From the NCBI RefSeq assembly GCF_905475345.1, contig NC_066594.1:2742501-2806500 (forward strand): a stretch of DNA of 64,000 bases, given 5' to 3'. The translations under genes were made by a program, and so were the position numbers. Positions 37,133-49,794 of this stretch are shown here, in pieces. The stretch comes from Vespula vulgaris (lineage: Eukaryota; Arthropoda; Insecta; Hymenoptera; Vespidae). A model generated the notes under the pieces. That model was given only the letters and a program-made list of their open reading frames with translations. It ran no database searches and was not told where the DNA came from. Every line of letters begins with the position of its first letter. The stretch's first letter is position 1.

Positions 37133-37984
37133 CCATAGACGAAAAAAATACGCATGTGAGTGCCACCCACAACAACACCACCACCACTACTACCACCACC
37201 ACCACCATTACTTCTACTACTTCTACTACTTCTACTACTTCTACTACTACTACTACTACTACTAGTACTACTACTACTACTACTACTACCTCCGCTACTA
37301 CCACAAACCACGCGAAAGTTAAACTGAAATTTCCCAAGAGCACGCTGAACCGACCGCAAACGTTGTACAGTCAGAGAATAGTGATAGGCTCGGAAGAGCT
37401 AGTTGGCCGTGATATCGATAACGTTGTCAGGCAACGTATAAACGCCCTTGAAAAGAGTCCCAAGGTCGTCAGATCTACTGCATTGATAATCAAGACCTCG
37501 AAGGTACCAGCTGTTAAGCCATCGTTGGCTTCGGTATCCTTCTCCTCTTCCTCCTCATTGTTATCGCCGACATCAACTACTAGCATCACCCCTATTATTG
37601 CTGCTACTACTACTATTACTACTCCGATAACGACAAGGACAACAACAACAGCAACAACAACGTCATTGACGTTGAAGAAGCATGTCTCGAACGGGAGTGT
37701 TTCAACGACAAAAACAAAGAGAAACGTCGACGTTCCCGATGGAACGGCAATCAACTCGATTCGTGACGATTTTTGCCAGGTAAGAAAGGTCCAAAGTCAA
37801 TACGACTGCAACACCGAGACGACAATTCGAGATTCGAAAAAGATTACGAAGACGGCGACAACATCGATCTCAAATTTCAACTCGAAAGGTTCGACGACAA
37901 CTACGAACGGTTGCGTTTACTACGATCATCGCCAATCGTCTCAGGATGACGATCGAAACGGGATCGATTCTATTTTGAAATCAG
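37133..37984 (+). CDS. Frmd5: FRMD5-like gene, large Ser/Thr-rich low-complexity exon
   Basis: Acceptor TTCTTTTAG, donor TCAG|GTAAGA. The joined codon is Ala (G+CC), then IDEKNTHVSATHNN and a run of about 40 Thr with some Ser (ACC/ACT/TCT repeats, 37177-37305). A mixed region follows (KVKLKFPKSTLNRPQTLYSQ, then a basic stretch), a second Ser/Thr-rich part and a C-terminal part with acidic patches. The exon is 852 nt (284 codons) and makes the protein much longer than vertebrate FRMD5, which has no comparable block as far as I know. An internal CAG|GTAAGA at 37779 also looks like a donor, but it ends in phase 0 and would shift the next exon. The low-complexity part is probably disordered and length-variable. 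Phase 1 in and out. Confidence 0.82.
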
Positions 37985-38077
37985 GTAAGATCGATCCTCG
38001 TGATCCCTACGGATCTATGCTGGATCATCCTGGGATTTTCTATCTTTTTATGTCTTTCTTTTCTCTTTATTTTTCTC

Positions 38078-38123
<46 letters not shown>

Positions 38124-38735
38124 CCTCTATCTCCCTTTTTCTATCTCTTCTTCTATTTCTATTTTGCTATCTGTCTAATCTATTCTACTTCCAACGCGCT
38201 ATTGGTTTAGCGCATTCGAGTATTCGATATATTGTATATCTATCTACCTATTTACATACAAATATTATATACTTATATTACACATATTCATATATATATT
38301 TTTCTTTTTTCTTTTTTTCGTTTACTTTCGAATTCCTTTTTGTTTCGCACATTATTGCGGTCAAGCATGGGCCTGCGCCTGTTAACGATAAGTCGTCACA
38401 TATTATGTAGCCTTTGATGTCGAGCTGTTCTCGAACGAGCCTGAGGAAAGATTCTCGTGGTAATCCTTAGTTAGAAATATTGATTCGACCAGAATCTTTC
38501 CATGTTGTAGAACCTAGTAGAAGTTAGACATTTAATTCGATCCTCGAAGTAAATCTATAAGAATAATGATAAAATAATAATTTTTACTTCGACGATGAAC
38601 GAAAGTAAAAAAAAAATGGATATTTAAAAATAAATCAAAACAAAAATTAAAAGAAAAAGAAAGAAAAAAGGAACATAAACAAGGACAAAACGTATAATTA
38701 AAAATCTAACAATCAATTGACGTCTATTGTTTCAG
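37985..38735 (+). other. Last intron of the FRMD5-like gene (751 bp)
   Basis: Contains a (CT)n tract at 38070-38117 and AT-rich sequence. It ends TTGTTTCAG. Confidence 0.85.
38070..38117. repeat. (CT)n microsatellite
   Basis: CT dinucleotides, pure from about 38089. Confidence 0.9.
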
Positions 38736-39211
38736 TCGGTCAGCACGAGGGCGAGGCGAATGATTATTACTTCAGAGATTCTTTCGATCATTCGTCATCG
38801 GAGAGTCAGCTGTTGGACGCATCCGGTAAACCTCATAGTCGGTCGGTAACACCAGTACCAAAAATGCAAAAGCTTCAAAATTCGAAGCTTTGTTTACAAC
38901 AAAAGCATCAACATCAACATCAACACCAGCAACAACAACAACATCATCAACAACAATTACAACAACAACAGTCGCATCTGGCTCGTAGATTCCAGGGAAA
39001 GCTAAGGCATAGGAGTCTGCGAATTCTTCGACGCTTCGTTCCGGCCTTCATGCTTGCCCTAACAGTGTTTTTCATCAGTCTCGTATTAATCTTCGAAACG
39101 GATGCTACTATATTCAACAGCCTGCGTAAGACGCCAGAAATGGTGGCCTTAAGGAACCAATACTATGTCCCCCTAAAGGAGTTCCTCAGGACCAAGTTCG
39201 GCCTATTTTGA
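38736..39211 (+). CDS. Frmd5: FRMD5-like gene, terminal exon with transmembrane helix and conserved tail
   Basis: The first two bases complete Val after 37984. The 158 residues start GQHEGEANDYYFRD, then a His/Gln-rich run (38897-38972), a basic segment (GKLRHRSLRILRR), a 20-residue hydrophobic helix (codons 39035-39094) and a 38-residue tail starting ETDATIFNSLRKTPE and containing QYY.PL. A C-terminal transmembrane helix followed by an (E)(T/S)D...LR.TPE...QY..PL tail is characteristic of FRMD3/FRMD5 and separates them from 4.1, PTPN3/4 and Yurt-type FERM proteins. With basic residues on its N-terminal side, the tail is probably outside or lumenal and the FERM domain cytosolic. This assignment is inference. 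TGA stop at 39209-39211. Confidence 0.93.
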
Positions 39212-39487
39212 TGCGACCCAATGATGATGACCAGTTCAAGGTTGTCTATTTTCGTCGCCGCGTAGCTTCTCTTCAGTGCCAAGTCGAAGATTCCGAGTGA
39301 CCGAGCTCCGTGCTTGTGTCGGGACGATCACGATGATAACGATGATAATGAATGACGATGATGACGATCATGACGACGATAATAATGATGATAATGATCA
39401 GAAGAATAGTTTGCATGACGATGATGATTGTGATGACGTTGGAGGAGGAACGTGTCGTTTCTTTCTCTCTCTCTTTTTTTCTCTCTT

Positions 39488-39489
<2 letters not shown>

Positions 39490-39567
<78 letters not shown>
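39490..39567. repeat. (CT)n microsatellite, longest pure CT tract of the window
   Basis: Nearly 40 uninterrupted CT dinucleotides in the 3' UTR region, about 280 bp after the stop codon. It would be CU-rich in the mRNA. Confidence 0.95.
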
Positions 39568-39572
<5 letters not shown>

Positions 39573-39808
39573 GTTTCTTTTATGTATACACATATATTTA
39601 TTCATCTTTTATTTTAAAATTGTTATTTTGTTATTGATAAAATCAAAACAATCGAGAAGACCGATCTCTTCTATATCTTTTTAATCATACACTACATTTA
39701 TACAATGTACTTAAGATAAACGAAAGTGTAAACGAAGTTGCCTGTACCTTTGAGAAACGAGTTACATTTTTATGAAAAAAAAAAAAGAAAAGAAGAGAAA
39801 AGAAAAAA

Positions 39809-39810
39809 GA

Positions 39811-39878
<68 letters not shown>

Positions 39879-39879
39879 T
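39809..39879. repeat. (AAT)n/(GATAAT)n compound microsatellite
   Basis: AAT trinucleotides alternating with AATGAT hexamers. Confidence 0.9.
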
Positions 39880-39928
39880 AAAAAGAGAACGAGAAACTCG
39901 GTTGTGATGCTTGTTAATTATCGATTAA

Positions 39929-39934
39929 AATAAA
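39929..39934 (+). promoter_or_regulatory. Candidate polyadenylation signal AATAAA
   Basis: The first canonical hexamer downstream of the FRMD5-like stop codon, directly before a (TA)n tract with a TGTGTG-rich end. A second candidate lies at 40116-40121. Which one is used is unknown. Confidence 0.4.

Positions 39935-39938
<4 letters not shown>

Positions 39939-39975
<37 letters not shown>
39939..39975. repeat. (TA)n microsatellite
   Basis: Uninterrupted TA dinucleotides, then TG-rich. Confidence 0.95.
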
Positions 39976-39983
<8 letters not shown>

Positions 39984-40303
39984 ATATATGTATATATATA
40001 TGTTATCAATTTCTTCGAAGTGTCGATGACAATCTCATCAAAACGATCTCTTTGTAAACCACATTCGAAACGTATAGTTTTGGGAAGAAAAAGAAAATGA
40101 ACATTGATAAATTCAAATAAATCATCATTTTCGATGTTCGCCTAATACAAGAGTAGGCAAATGGTGGCTCGAGAAGGGTCACGTGTAGTTTCTTTTTCTA
40201 ATAGTTTGAAGAGATAATTAGTGAGCAGCACGCATGGTATTGCACTATTTGTTTCTGTTTATTCATTACTGGACAATCGGTTGAAGTGATAAATAATTAA
40301 ATA

Positions 40304-40634
40304 TTGTGCATTGTTAAGGAGAACGTCTCTGAAAGGGATATACAGGTCTAATTAGTCGAAACAACTAACTGTTGTTGCATATTTATTTAAATTAACTGTA
40401 CGTGTCGAACATTTTTTTTTTATTGACAGAAAACATCTACACAAGAAGAGTTTGTAGTAAAAATTCAAGTGTTCTTTTTTGCCTCTTTTATTTATGATTT
40501 TCCTACGAAATCGTCACTAATTGTAAGATCCTACTTTGTGAATTTGGAGAACGTTAAAGTTCGGGATAAATGGAACGATCGAAAATCTTTTGATCCTGTG
40601 CCGTCCTAGGAACATTCTCCTTAACAATGCACAA
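40304..40634. mobile_element. 331-bp segment bounded by 23-bp inverted repeats
   Basis: TTGTGCATTGTTAAGGAGAA begins at 40304, and its inverted copy ends at 40634, with one mismatch in 23 bases. The size and structure suggest a small non-autonomous DNA element. No target-site duplication is evident (flanks end AAATA and begin CGATG), so the true ends may lie elsewhere. Confidence 0.5.
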
Positions 40635-41109
40635 CGATGATAGAACGGATTGATTGATGGCGAGAAACGTGTTGCTCGCGATAAAGAAGTTGTTGATCCC
40701 TATCCTATGTCATAATCAGATATTACACATCTAAGAAAATCGTATATCGACCGACATCATTCAACAATAAACAAACAAAAAATATTTTATGGTCGCATTC
40801 AAATTGACATTGTTGCATCGCAGACGTCGTCGATTTCGATGCGATCATGGAATATATTTTGTTTCGTTTATTGTCGTAAAATTTTTTGTCGATCAATTGA
40901 ACCAAAATTTTATAAATTGGTCAAGAATAAATTCATTTTTCGACGAGTCGAAACAATTGTAAGTGATAATACTTTTGGAAACTTATAAGAAGTAGAAAAT
41001 CCATTGAATTCATGAATGGCACGATCTAAGCGAGTTCGATCCGATTTCGCTTATCGTTCTTTTCTTTGTATTTGTTTAGAACACAGACCACGTACTCACA
41101 AATACGTAC

Positions 41110-41600
41110 CTCGTATATTTCTCCCATTCGAAATTTTTTCGTTTTCTTGGTACATATACGTATATATATATATAACACATACAACACATACAATATCATA
41201 CTCACGAAATTTGACATGTGTATCTCTTTAATACATAGACATGAAGATACGTAACACATCACTACCATTCGAAATTTCCTTCGGGTTCTTGATATATATA
41301 GTTTACATATACGTACATACACCTACACATATAATTACACATACGAATAGAGTTTTCTCTCGTCGAAATTTTCTTCACGTCTTCTTTAATACATACATAT
41401 ATACGTACGCATACTTACGACACTGGAAATTTTCTTGATGTTTCCTTAAAAGTAGCACGCGTAAACATATGCACATACACGTACACACAGACGCAATATC
41501 TCTTCCATTTGAAATTTTCTTCGTGTCTCTTTAAACAGCTACACGAATATAGAACACGTGCATACATCGTATCTCTATGATTCGAAATTCGAGCAGAATG
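41110..41600. repeat. Degenerate ~75-bp minisatellite
   Basis: About seven copies of a CCATTCGAAATTTTCTTCG-like core at 41126, 41203, 41266, 41362, 41430, 41507 and 41581. Each is followed by a TGT.T(C/T)TTTAA segment and a CA/TA/CG-rich spacer with ACACGTACAC-like words. Confidence 0.6.
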
Positions 41601-42321
41601 TAACTCGATTCTCTCTTTATCTCTCTCTTTATCTTTCTCTCTTTCTCTTTTTCTCTGTCTCTTTCATTCTCTCTCTTTTTCTCTCAAATCGAGGACGAAA
41701 GCATTGCTTATATGAAATTTAATCCTTTAACATGGCACACGTGATAATACTCTATTTTTCTTATATTCGAAGCAAACGAGTGGTAAAGTATACATGAAGA
41801 ACAAAGAAAACAACAAAATAGTAGTATTAGGAAAGAATAAAATAACAACAACACAACAACAACAATATATTTACACAGTTTATATATAATATTTTATAAG
41901 ATTTCTTTGTGTGATATTCTTTCTCAAAAAATAAAAAGATAAGAAAAATTTTTGTCGATTGAGTAATAGGAAGAGGAAAAGAACTAGAACAGAATAATAA
42001 GAAAAAAAGAACAATACAATCATAAAAATATAAGATTTCTATATCGTATGTTTCTTCTAAACTAATCAACGAAAAGATATATCTCGTTCGCATGTTTCGA
42101 TTTTGGATTATTGGATGATTTACAGAATCTAGAATATTGAAAACGACATATGTATGTGAGACACAGGAAGAGAGAGAAAGAAAGAGAGAAAGCGAGAGAA
42201 TCAAATTAGTTTATTTTGTATTTATTATATATAAATATGTTTTTAAGGAAATAAAACAATGTCAAATTTTTTAGCTTTAAAAAGAAAAGAAATAGGGGAG
42301 AGACATATGTAATATATTATC

Positions 42322-42324
<3 letters not shown>

Positions 42325-42365
<41 letters not shown>
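42325..42365. repeat. (TA)n microsatellite
   Basis: Uninterrupted TA dinucleotides. Confidence 0.95.
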
Positions 42366-42368
<3 letters not shown>

Positions 42369-43199
42369 CACACATGCATATATATATATATTTATTATAC
42401 ATATATTTAAATATAGAAATTATTGAGTGGAAAGCGATACATAATATTAATTAATTAATTAATCAATTAATTATTTCATTATTATTATTATTATTAATGT
42501 TATTATTATTATTACGATATACATATATGGTTATTATGATTATGATTATATATATAGGGATATTAGGTAATTTCGAAAAGTCAACGAAAAGCAATTATCA
42601 TATTTGATAGTTTAATTAGGGCGTACACAGATAAGCGTTTTTATCGTTTTCCAAATATAAAGAGTGTGTTTGGTACATTCGTACGCGTGCATTTGAAATG
42701 ATGATTAAGAGGAAAGCAGAAGAGAAAAAGGAGAAGGATAAAGCTTGTTTTTAAAAATCTTTTATTCTTTTTATTCTTCTTTTTTCTTTTTGACTTTTTA
42801 TAACAATTTCTCTCATATAGGTATATATTTTCCTACCTTTATCATTGTTATGCGCTTTCACAAAAACGAAGACTTTTATATTTCACAGTAACGAATATAT
42901 CATTTTTTTTTTATGATTCGTTGACAATGATTGAGAAGCTTTTATGTGAACAGCTAAAACACGATTTATCAAAGTTATTTTCACAAAGACAGAGAAAGAA
43001 AGAGAGAAAAAGAGAGGGAAAAGAAAAAAAATAAAACAAAAAAAAATGAAATCTCTTAAAGTACCTTCATATACATATTTTATATATATATATATGTATA
43101 TATATTATGCATACATATATATGTATATGTATGTATGATATGATACTATTTATTTATCTTTATTTTTACTTTTTTAAATAGGAAGGAAATATGTATATA

Positions 43200-43202
<3 letters not shown>

Positions 43203-43244
<42 letters not shown>
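43203..43244. repeat. (AT)n microsatellite
   Basis: Uninterrupted AT dinucleotides, flanked on both sides by inverted copies of an AGGAAATAT-like word. Confidence 0.95.
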
Positions 43245-43246
<2 letters not shown>

Positions 43247-44623
43247 CCTATTTAATTGCATAACCCTTATCCTACGATGTGTTCACAAAATAATCTAAAA
43301 ACGTGATGGATCTTATTGCTAAATTGTTCAACGATTATGATAGAAGTTATCATTAGAGTGTTCGTCAATTTTATAAAAATTTCGCGTCGTTTTTTTATAC
43401 AAATTAAAATTTACTATTATTAATAATTTTGCTTTGTGAGAATTCACCAAAAGAAACGAGGAAGTATTTATAATATAAGGAAAAAAAATTGTGAAACGAA
43501 AGTCTTCGGGATGCATCTTCGTTTTCTCCATTCTTCCCTCTTCTCCCTTGCCCTTCTCCTTCCCTTTACTGTCAGACCAACAAATCACATACCACCACAC
43601 AGTCTACCATTTTGTCACTTTGTCGTCTTCTCCGATGGTCTTGTATAAAGATTAGGTTTGTTCCACAAAATACATAATTACATATATATGTATTGTTACA
43701 AACTAATAAGGCGAAGCCGATGAAAGAAGAGCCGTTTGTTTTTTTTTATCGTTAAACATACATATATTTACACACACACACACACACACACACACGCACG
43801 TACCCATAAATTACAAGAAAAGGAACGCGAGAGTAAAAAATAATTAAAAAAGTAAAAAAAAGTAAACCAATAAAAAAGAAACTACAATCAAACCTTCAAA
43901 CAATTCTATTACTCTAATTGCTATTAAATATCGTCACCCATTTTTTTTCCTGAAAGTGCCTAAGCTGAAATTAAAAATCTTTAAACAAACGAACGACTAA
44001 TGTTAGAAAGATGAAAGAAAAAAAAAAGAAAAATAGCAAAGAGATAAAATCGTCGCCATTTTACAAAGAAAAATGAAAAAACGAAAGACTATGGACAGTA
44101 GGGAGAAAAGATTATTAATTTATTTATTAATAATTAATATCATTATTATTACAACGTTCTCTCGGGTTGCGTTAGTAAATGAATAAATGAACAAACAAAC
44201 AAACAAATAAATAAAATAAAATAAAAAGCGACGTTCTTCTGACATAAAAAACGATAGAGCATACGTTGAAAAGTGTAATGTCATCGAGCACGAACGGTTC
44301 TAAACATTTTAGAATGGTATCCGTGCTGCATGTGTATACACACATACTTACAATCTATCGTGATCATAAATCGAGCGGCAAATGAATAAAGAAATTCGAG
44401 GAGATTAATCTAAAAAACGAAACAAAAAACAAAAAAATATTAAGAAAAAAACAAAAAGAAAAAATAAATAGGAAGAGGAGGAGAAAAAAGAACGAAGTAA
44501 AATAAGTGCGGGCTCGACACAGCGACCTTCGCTCGATCCGAAGGATGCTGCGGACGACAAACTGCAAATTGTAAAAATAAAATAATAAGAACGTATGTCA
44601 ATTGCAATATAATATAACTTTAG

Positions 44624-44631
<8 letters not shown>

Positions 44632-44682
<51 letters not shown>
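44632..44682. repeat. (AT)n microsatellite
   Basis: Uninterrupted AT dinucleotides. Confidence 0.95.
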
Positions 44683-44686
<4 letters not shown>

Positions 44687-46576
44687 GGATAGAGAGAGAG
44701 AGATGTGTATATGAATTAGAAAAGAAGAAAACAAAACTTGAAAGGTATTTTTAATTCAATGGAGAATTAAAAATGAATGATAAAAGGAGGGGAGGATTTT
44801 TATAGACCAGAGCGAACGATACAATATTTTCGACAGTAAAAAAAAAAAAAATAAGAAAAGTAGGATTGCAAACATTAGCAATTTTCTTCATTTTTCCTTT
44901 TTGTTTTTTTTTTTTTGCTTTTTTTGTATGTATGTACATGGTTAATCGTCAGCATATTGTCAAGAAATGTTACAAATTATTGTTAACAATCCTTGTTTTC
45001 CGATGGAGAATTAAATTCTTTTCGATAAAAAGAAAAAAGGGAAAAAAGAAAATGACTATTGCAGATATTAGTAGCATCTTTTTCTTTCTTCTCTGCTTTC
45101 TTTTTTTTAATTCAAACATATACTTAATTATATCCAGATTGTCTACTATTATAAACTCATCTTAAAATAAAAAGACGAAAGATTTGGTTTCTAATTTATC
45201 GACGGTCGAAATATTGTTCGAGATTACCGAAAGAGAGAGAAAGAGAATAAAAATTGAATCATAATGGAGCGGATAGATGGCGATAGCTTCGAAATAAACA
45301 AGAAATAAAAATTGAATGAAATGAATAAAAAAAAAAGAAAGAAACTGAGTGAAGGGTGACTGACGACATGCGCGCGTGTGTATATGTGTGTTTGATGAAC
45401 GTTTAGAATAGTGAAGAAAAAGAGTGAATTAAGAAAAAAAAAAAAAAAGAGAAGAAACGAAAGGAAAATGAAAGAGAATGTTTTAAAATAAAATTAAGAT
45501 AACATAAGAAGCTTTGAGATTATAACGAAAGATAAAAAAATACTTTCGATTGATTTTTGCTTTTACATATACATACATAGCACGCGATCCATCGCTTTTC
45601 TAGCTTACATATCACGATTGTACCAAGTAGATGCGCGTATGTGCATAGCTAATGTTATTCATCTATAATTATTTTTCTTTTATCTTTTTTTTTTTCTTTT
45701 TTCTTTCCCATCGTCATTTTTAACACGTTAATCGTCAGTTTAATAATAAAATAAGGAATAAACAAATTATTGCGTTAAATAATGAGTCGAAACAATTCGT
45801 AACAATAAATTATTACGATCAATTGTTTTAAAGATTTATGAATAGTTCTCTCTTTTTTTTTTTTAAGAAATAATAGACATACACACGTTGTAAAATCGTA
45901 CTTGAATCTTTCGATCTAAATCCTAAGGTATTCGTTGTTGAAATAATCGTCTATCTAATCGTATAATTTTAACGAATCAATCAAAGACAAATTTCTTCGC
46001 GATTAACACAGTTAATAGATCATCTCCTCTTTCTTTTTCGGCTCATGTGATCTAGCATCCTATCATTCCTTACTTCTTGTCTTGCGTACATGCTTTATAT
46101 ATGTATACATATGTCTACAACTAGACGTGAATATAAAGAAAAAAATTGAAGAGAAATGTTAAATAGGTATTAAAAGAGATAAACTCCGAACAATCATTAA
46201 TGTTTTGATTGTCGAATTATAATAAAAAAAAAAAAAAATGTATAGGATTTTTTTTACAAGATTAAAAATTTTTTTTCAAGGAAAACAATTATTTCAGATT
46301 GCTTTTTAAGACGAAAAATGATACAGGATTTTTGTTCAAAGAAAAAAAAAAATAAATAATCGAGATTAAATCGAAAAGGAAAAAGGAAGTAGAAAGAAAA
46401 AATGAAGAAAAAGGAACAATAAAAGAAACGACGATAAACTTTTCTTTGCAATATTTTAATGATTTTTCCAAACGAAAAGTTTAACAAAAAAATCGATCAA
46501 TCAATTCAAATCATTGTGATCTGTGTAAAAAGAAAGATGTGAAAAGAGAGAGAGGGAGAGAGAATGGGGGGATAGG

Positions 46577-46621
<45 letters not shown>
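46577..46621. repeat. (GA)n microsatellite
   Basis: GA dinucleotides with one AAA interruption. Confidence 0.9.
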
Positions 46622-46623
<2 letters not shown>

Positions 46624-47507
46624 GGAAAAGGATACGACGAAGTTTGGAAAGAAAGGAAGAGAAATATGAACTAAATACGATAGTTCTTAATCTTACTACG
46701 TCCTTCTCTTCATCTCTCGTGTGCAAACATATTTTATTTTTTCATTCATTTTGTTTTTCTTCTTCATTATTATCTGTTACTTTTAAAACACTTGCAAACT
46801 ATCTCATAAAAAAACAAAGAAAAAAGAGACATAATCTCATTATTTTTCATAAATAACTCTTTTAAACGTTTCGATGCAACAACAAAAACAACTAATACTG
46901 GTTATTTTAATGAATTATTTTTCTTTTTCTTTTTTTACTTAAAAAAAAGAAAGAAAGAAAAAGAAACAAGATTTTTATACTTTATTGATATATTTATTCG
47001 TTTCATAAAGTCTGTTTTTTGTTTTGTTTAATATGTACTTTTAAACGTCGTCAAGATGCTGACAAAAAGAGTAGAGAAAAAAGGAGAAAAGAAAAAGAAA
47101 TAAAAAAGTCTGATTATCGATCGCTTTATTAATTACGACCATAAGCAAAGATAAAATGAAAGGGCGGAATTTCCCCTGAGATAAAATTTTTACGAGACGG
47201 CCGTTCACAATTATTGTTAGACAAATGCGCGAGATTATGTTTTGAATAAACACGTGTAATGTAAGTAACTATTATGAGAAGATAGAGAGACGCTGTGCGA
47301 TCCATTGTAATGTAAGATCATATTGACATAAAATAAATGAGGAAAGTAAATCTTTTTCATTTACAAGGATTTTCGAAAGTGCAACGCTTTTTTTTCTTCC
47401 ATTTCTTACGATTATCCTTTACATGTATCCTTGATTAATAATTATTAAAATTATTTCAATTTATTTTATATTGCATGTGTACATATGTTTCTTTTTTTTC
47501 TATATCT

Positions 47508-47509
<2 letters not shown>

Positions 47510-47551
<42 letters not shown>
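47510..47551. repeat. (TA)n microsatellite
   Basis: Uninterrupted TA dinucleotides. Confidence 0.95.
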
Positions 47552-47554
<3 letters not shown>

Positions 47555-48513
47555 ATATCATTAGATAAACTATAAACAAATAGAATATTATTAGTAAAAC
47601 TGTTATGCATGTATTACATTGGAAACTTTCTAATTGTGAATTAACACAGTAACACGTAAGAAAAGTAGTACATGGAGAATTTACAAGAGAAAAGACAAAT
47701 GCGTTCAAAGGAATCTACCGGAATTACGTGGTTTTCAGTGCAATACCCCCGTGCAAACGTTGCGAAAGCCGTAAAACAGCAGAAAGAGGTGAGGTTATTG
47801 GCATCGATCGATCGATACCCGTTGCATTTCGCGTTACTGCGGTTTTCCGATCCTATTGTATCGTCAAGTTAATGTGCTGCCATTTATAAAAAACTTCATA
47901 TAGTCAATACGACCTGTATTCAATTTTTCTAGATAAGTTTTCCGTGATAACGTGTTCTATTAATAAAAATTTCAAAATAAGGAAAAGAAAGATTTAAAAA
48001 AGCAGAACAAAAGAAAAGAAAATATTCAGAATTTTATAAGAACGAAATAATATGTAATAATGTTCTCTTTGTTTAGAAATATTAATTATATAACAATTAA
48101 CATTGTTCGCATTATAATTTGATTCCGTGATCATTTCAAATGAAATTGATGGAAATTGTATCTATCAATATGAAGTTTATTAAAAAACATAAGGAAATAA
48201 GCAAAAACAATTATAAAATCTAATCTATTAATAATAACAATGAAATGCTTTCATTTCTAAATCTCGTATAACAAAAGACGCGCGTTATGAACAATACCGA
48301 TAATCGACGATAGGCCTTATCGTAAAGCTACATAAGATATCTCTCATGAATCATTAATTTATGTGACTTAAGAGATTATATCGTACTAGTGGCACGATTC
48401 GTATTCAGGAAAAAAAAACATAATTTTGTACTTGAACGTAAATATGAATCATTGTAGTCATCGTCATCTCCTCTTCGCTTATTTCTTTTTTTTATCTTTA
48501 CGATAGTTCTCTT

Positions 48514-48544
<31 letters not shown>
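48514..48544. repeat. (CT)n microsatellite
   Basis: Uninterrupted CT dinucleotides. Confidence 0.9.
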
Positions 48545-48550
<6 letters not shown>

Positions 48551-49542
48551 TCTCAAAGAACGTTTTACGGTTATCGAAAAAGAGATTGACATAAAGAAAT
48601 ATCATGTATTTGTAGTTTTTCAGGGACAAATAGAATGGAAATATTATACAATTTTAATAAAAAATTTGAATCATTTTAACTACACCAGAAAATTGAACGA
48701 TCAATTCTATTAATCTTATTAAAAATTTTCTTTGGAGAAAACTACAAATAACATACATGTACACATACATACACAAATATCGAATCTAAAAATATTAAAT
48801 ATAGAAATAATATATATATATTTTTCTTATCTTATAATTATCTTAGCTTGTAATCTATTTCTTATCTTCCTTTATATTTTATATATATGTATATTTATAT
48901 TTATTTATTTAGTTATATTATTGTATTATATTTTTATATTGTTTGTATATTTATTTTTTTATGTATATTCTTATCGTATACAAAAAAACTTCTATTTCAG
49001 TTTCATTTATTATGAAATTCTACTGTTATAGTACATACGATGTGTCACGTAAATGCATCGTACGATATCGTTATAATTACCGTTAACGGTAGCCAGTGCA
49101 CTGCTAGTCGGACACTAATTATATTCCTAACGGAAGTGTTTTGACGATTTCACCAAAATTACGACAAACGGAACGTGTTACCTACCTAGAAACATTCAAA
49201 TACTGCTATTCACCGATCCAGAAAAAAATTTTAGCGAGGAAAAGTAGAGCAAAAAACACTTTTGTAAATTGTCAAATTTTTAAATCGATCATTATTTAAA
49301 AATCTATAAATCAAATCGATTTACAATTACTCGTGTATATTCTTTAAGTATACTTAAAAATTTTAATATTAATTTTAAGTCAATCTGTTAAAAAATTTAA
49401 GTATCTATTTAATAAAACGGCAATGTATTTTATTTTACATTTTTATTCTTACAATTACTTGTCAATATTATTATTTTGGTAAATAATTGTAACTCAATAA
49501 TTATTTCAAATCAATTCATTTAACAATTTAAATACTAAAGTA

Positions 49543-49551
<9 letters not shown>

Positions 49552-49595
<44 letters not shown>
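49552..49595. repeat. (AT)n microsatellite
   Basis: Uninterrupted AT dinucleotides followed by GTGTGTGT. Confidence 0.95.
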
Positions 49596-49598
<3 letters not shown>

Positions 49599-49794
49599 GT
49601 GTGTGTGTATGTGCGCATCTGTAATTTATATGCATAGATATATATTTAATTAAGAAAAGAGTTTGTTAAAGAAAGAGTTTCTATTCTCAGAAAATATTTA
49701 ATATGTAGGATCAAATGTTATATTTCTTGTTAATATCAATGAAAAACAAAAAATCTTTTCGGTAGATAACGCAGTAATCAACGATATCGACCTG

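Larger units (their letters stand above)
39212..49790 (+). other. 3' UTR of the FRMD5-like gene and intergenic sequence
   Basis: Possible polyadenylation signals AATAAA lie at 39929-39934 and 40116-40121. Further AATAAA hexamers occur much later (for example near 47244), so an extended 3' UTR cannot be excluded. The region contains (CT)n at 39490-39567, ATG/ATA triplet-like repeats at 39809-39879, an inverted-repeat element at 40304-40634, a ~75-bp minisatellite at 41110-41600 and many microsatellites. From about 41.8 to 46.5 kb the plus strand is markedly A- and purine-rich. No coding gene was recognised on either strand. Confidence 0.6.

Noticed and set aside
37089..37754. Minus-strand Val-rich and Ser-rich frames
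   Set aside because: Antisense shadows of the Thr-repeat exon, which has proper splice sites and phase on the plus strand.
37774..37784. Internal donor CAG|GTAAGA inside the Thr-rich exon
   Set aside because: It ends in phase 0, and the next exon needs phase 1. Using it would lose the membrane helix, so it is noted only as a possible truncating alternative.
39276..39684. Overlapping frames of Ser-Leu or Arg-Glu repeats in both strands
   Set aside because: They are translations of the (CT)n tract in the 3' UTR region.
47711..47787. Exon-like segment between TTTTCAG and AAAGAG|GTGAGG
   Set aside because: No recognisable protein and no partner exons. Splice-like words of this quality occur by chance in 10 kb of AT-rich sequence.
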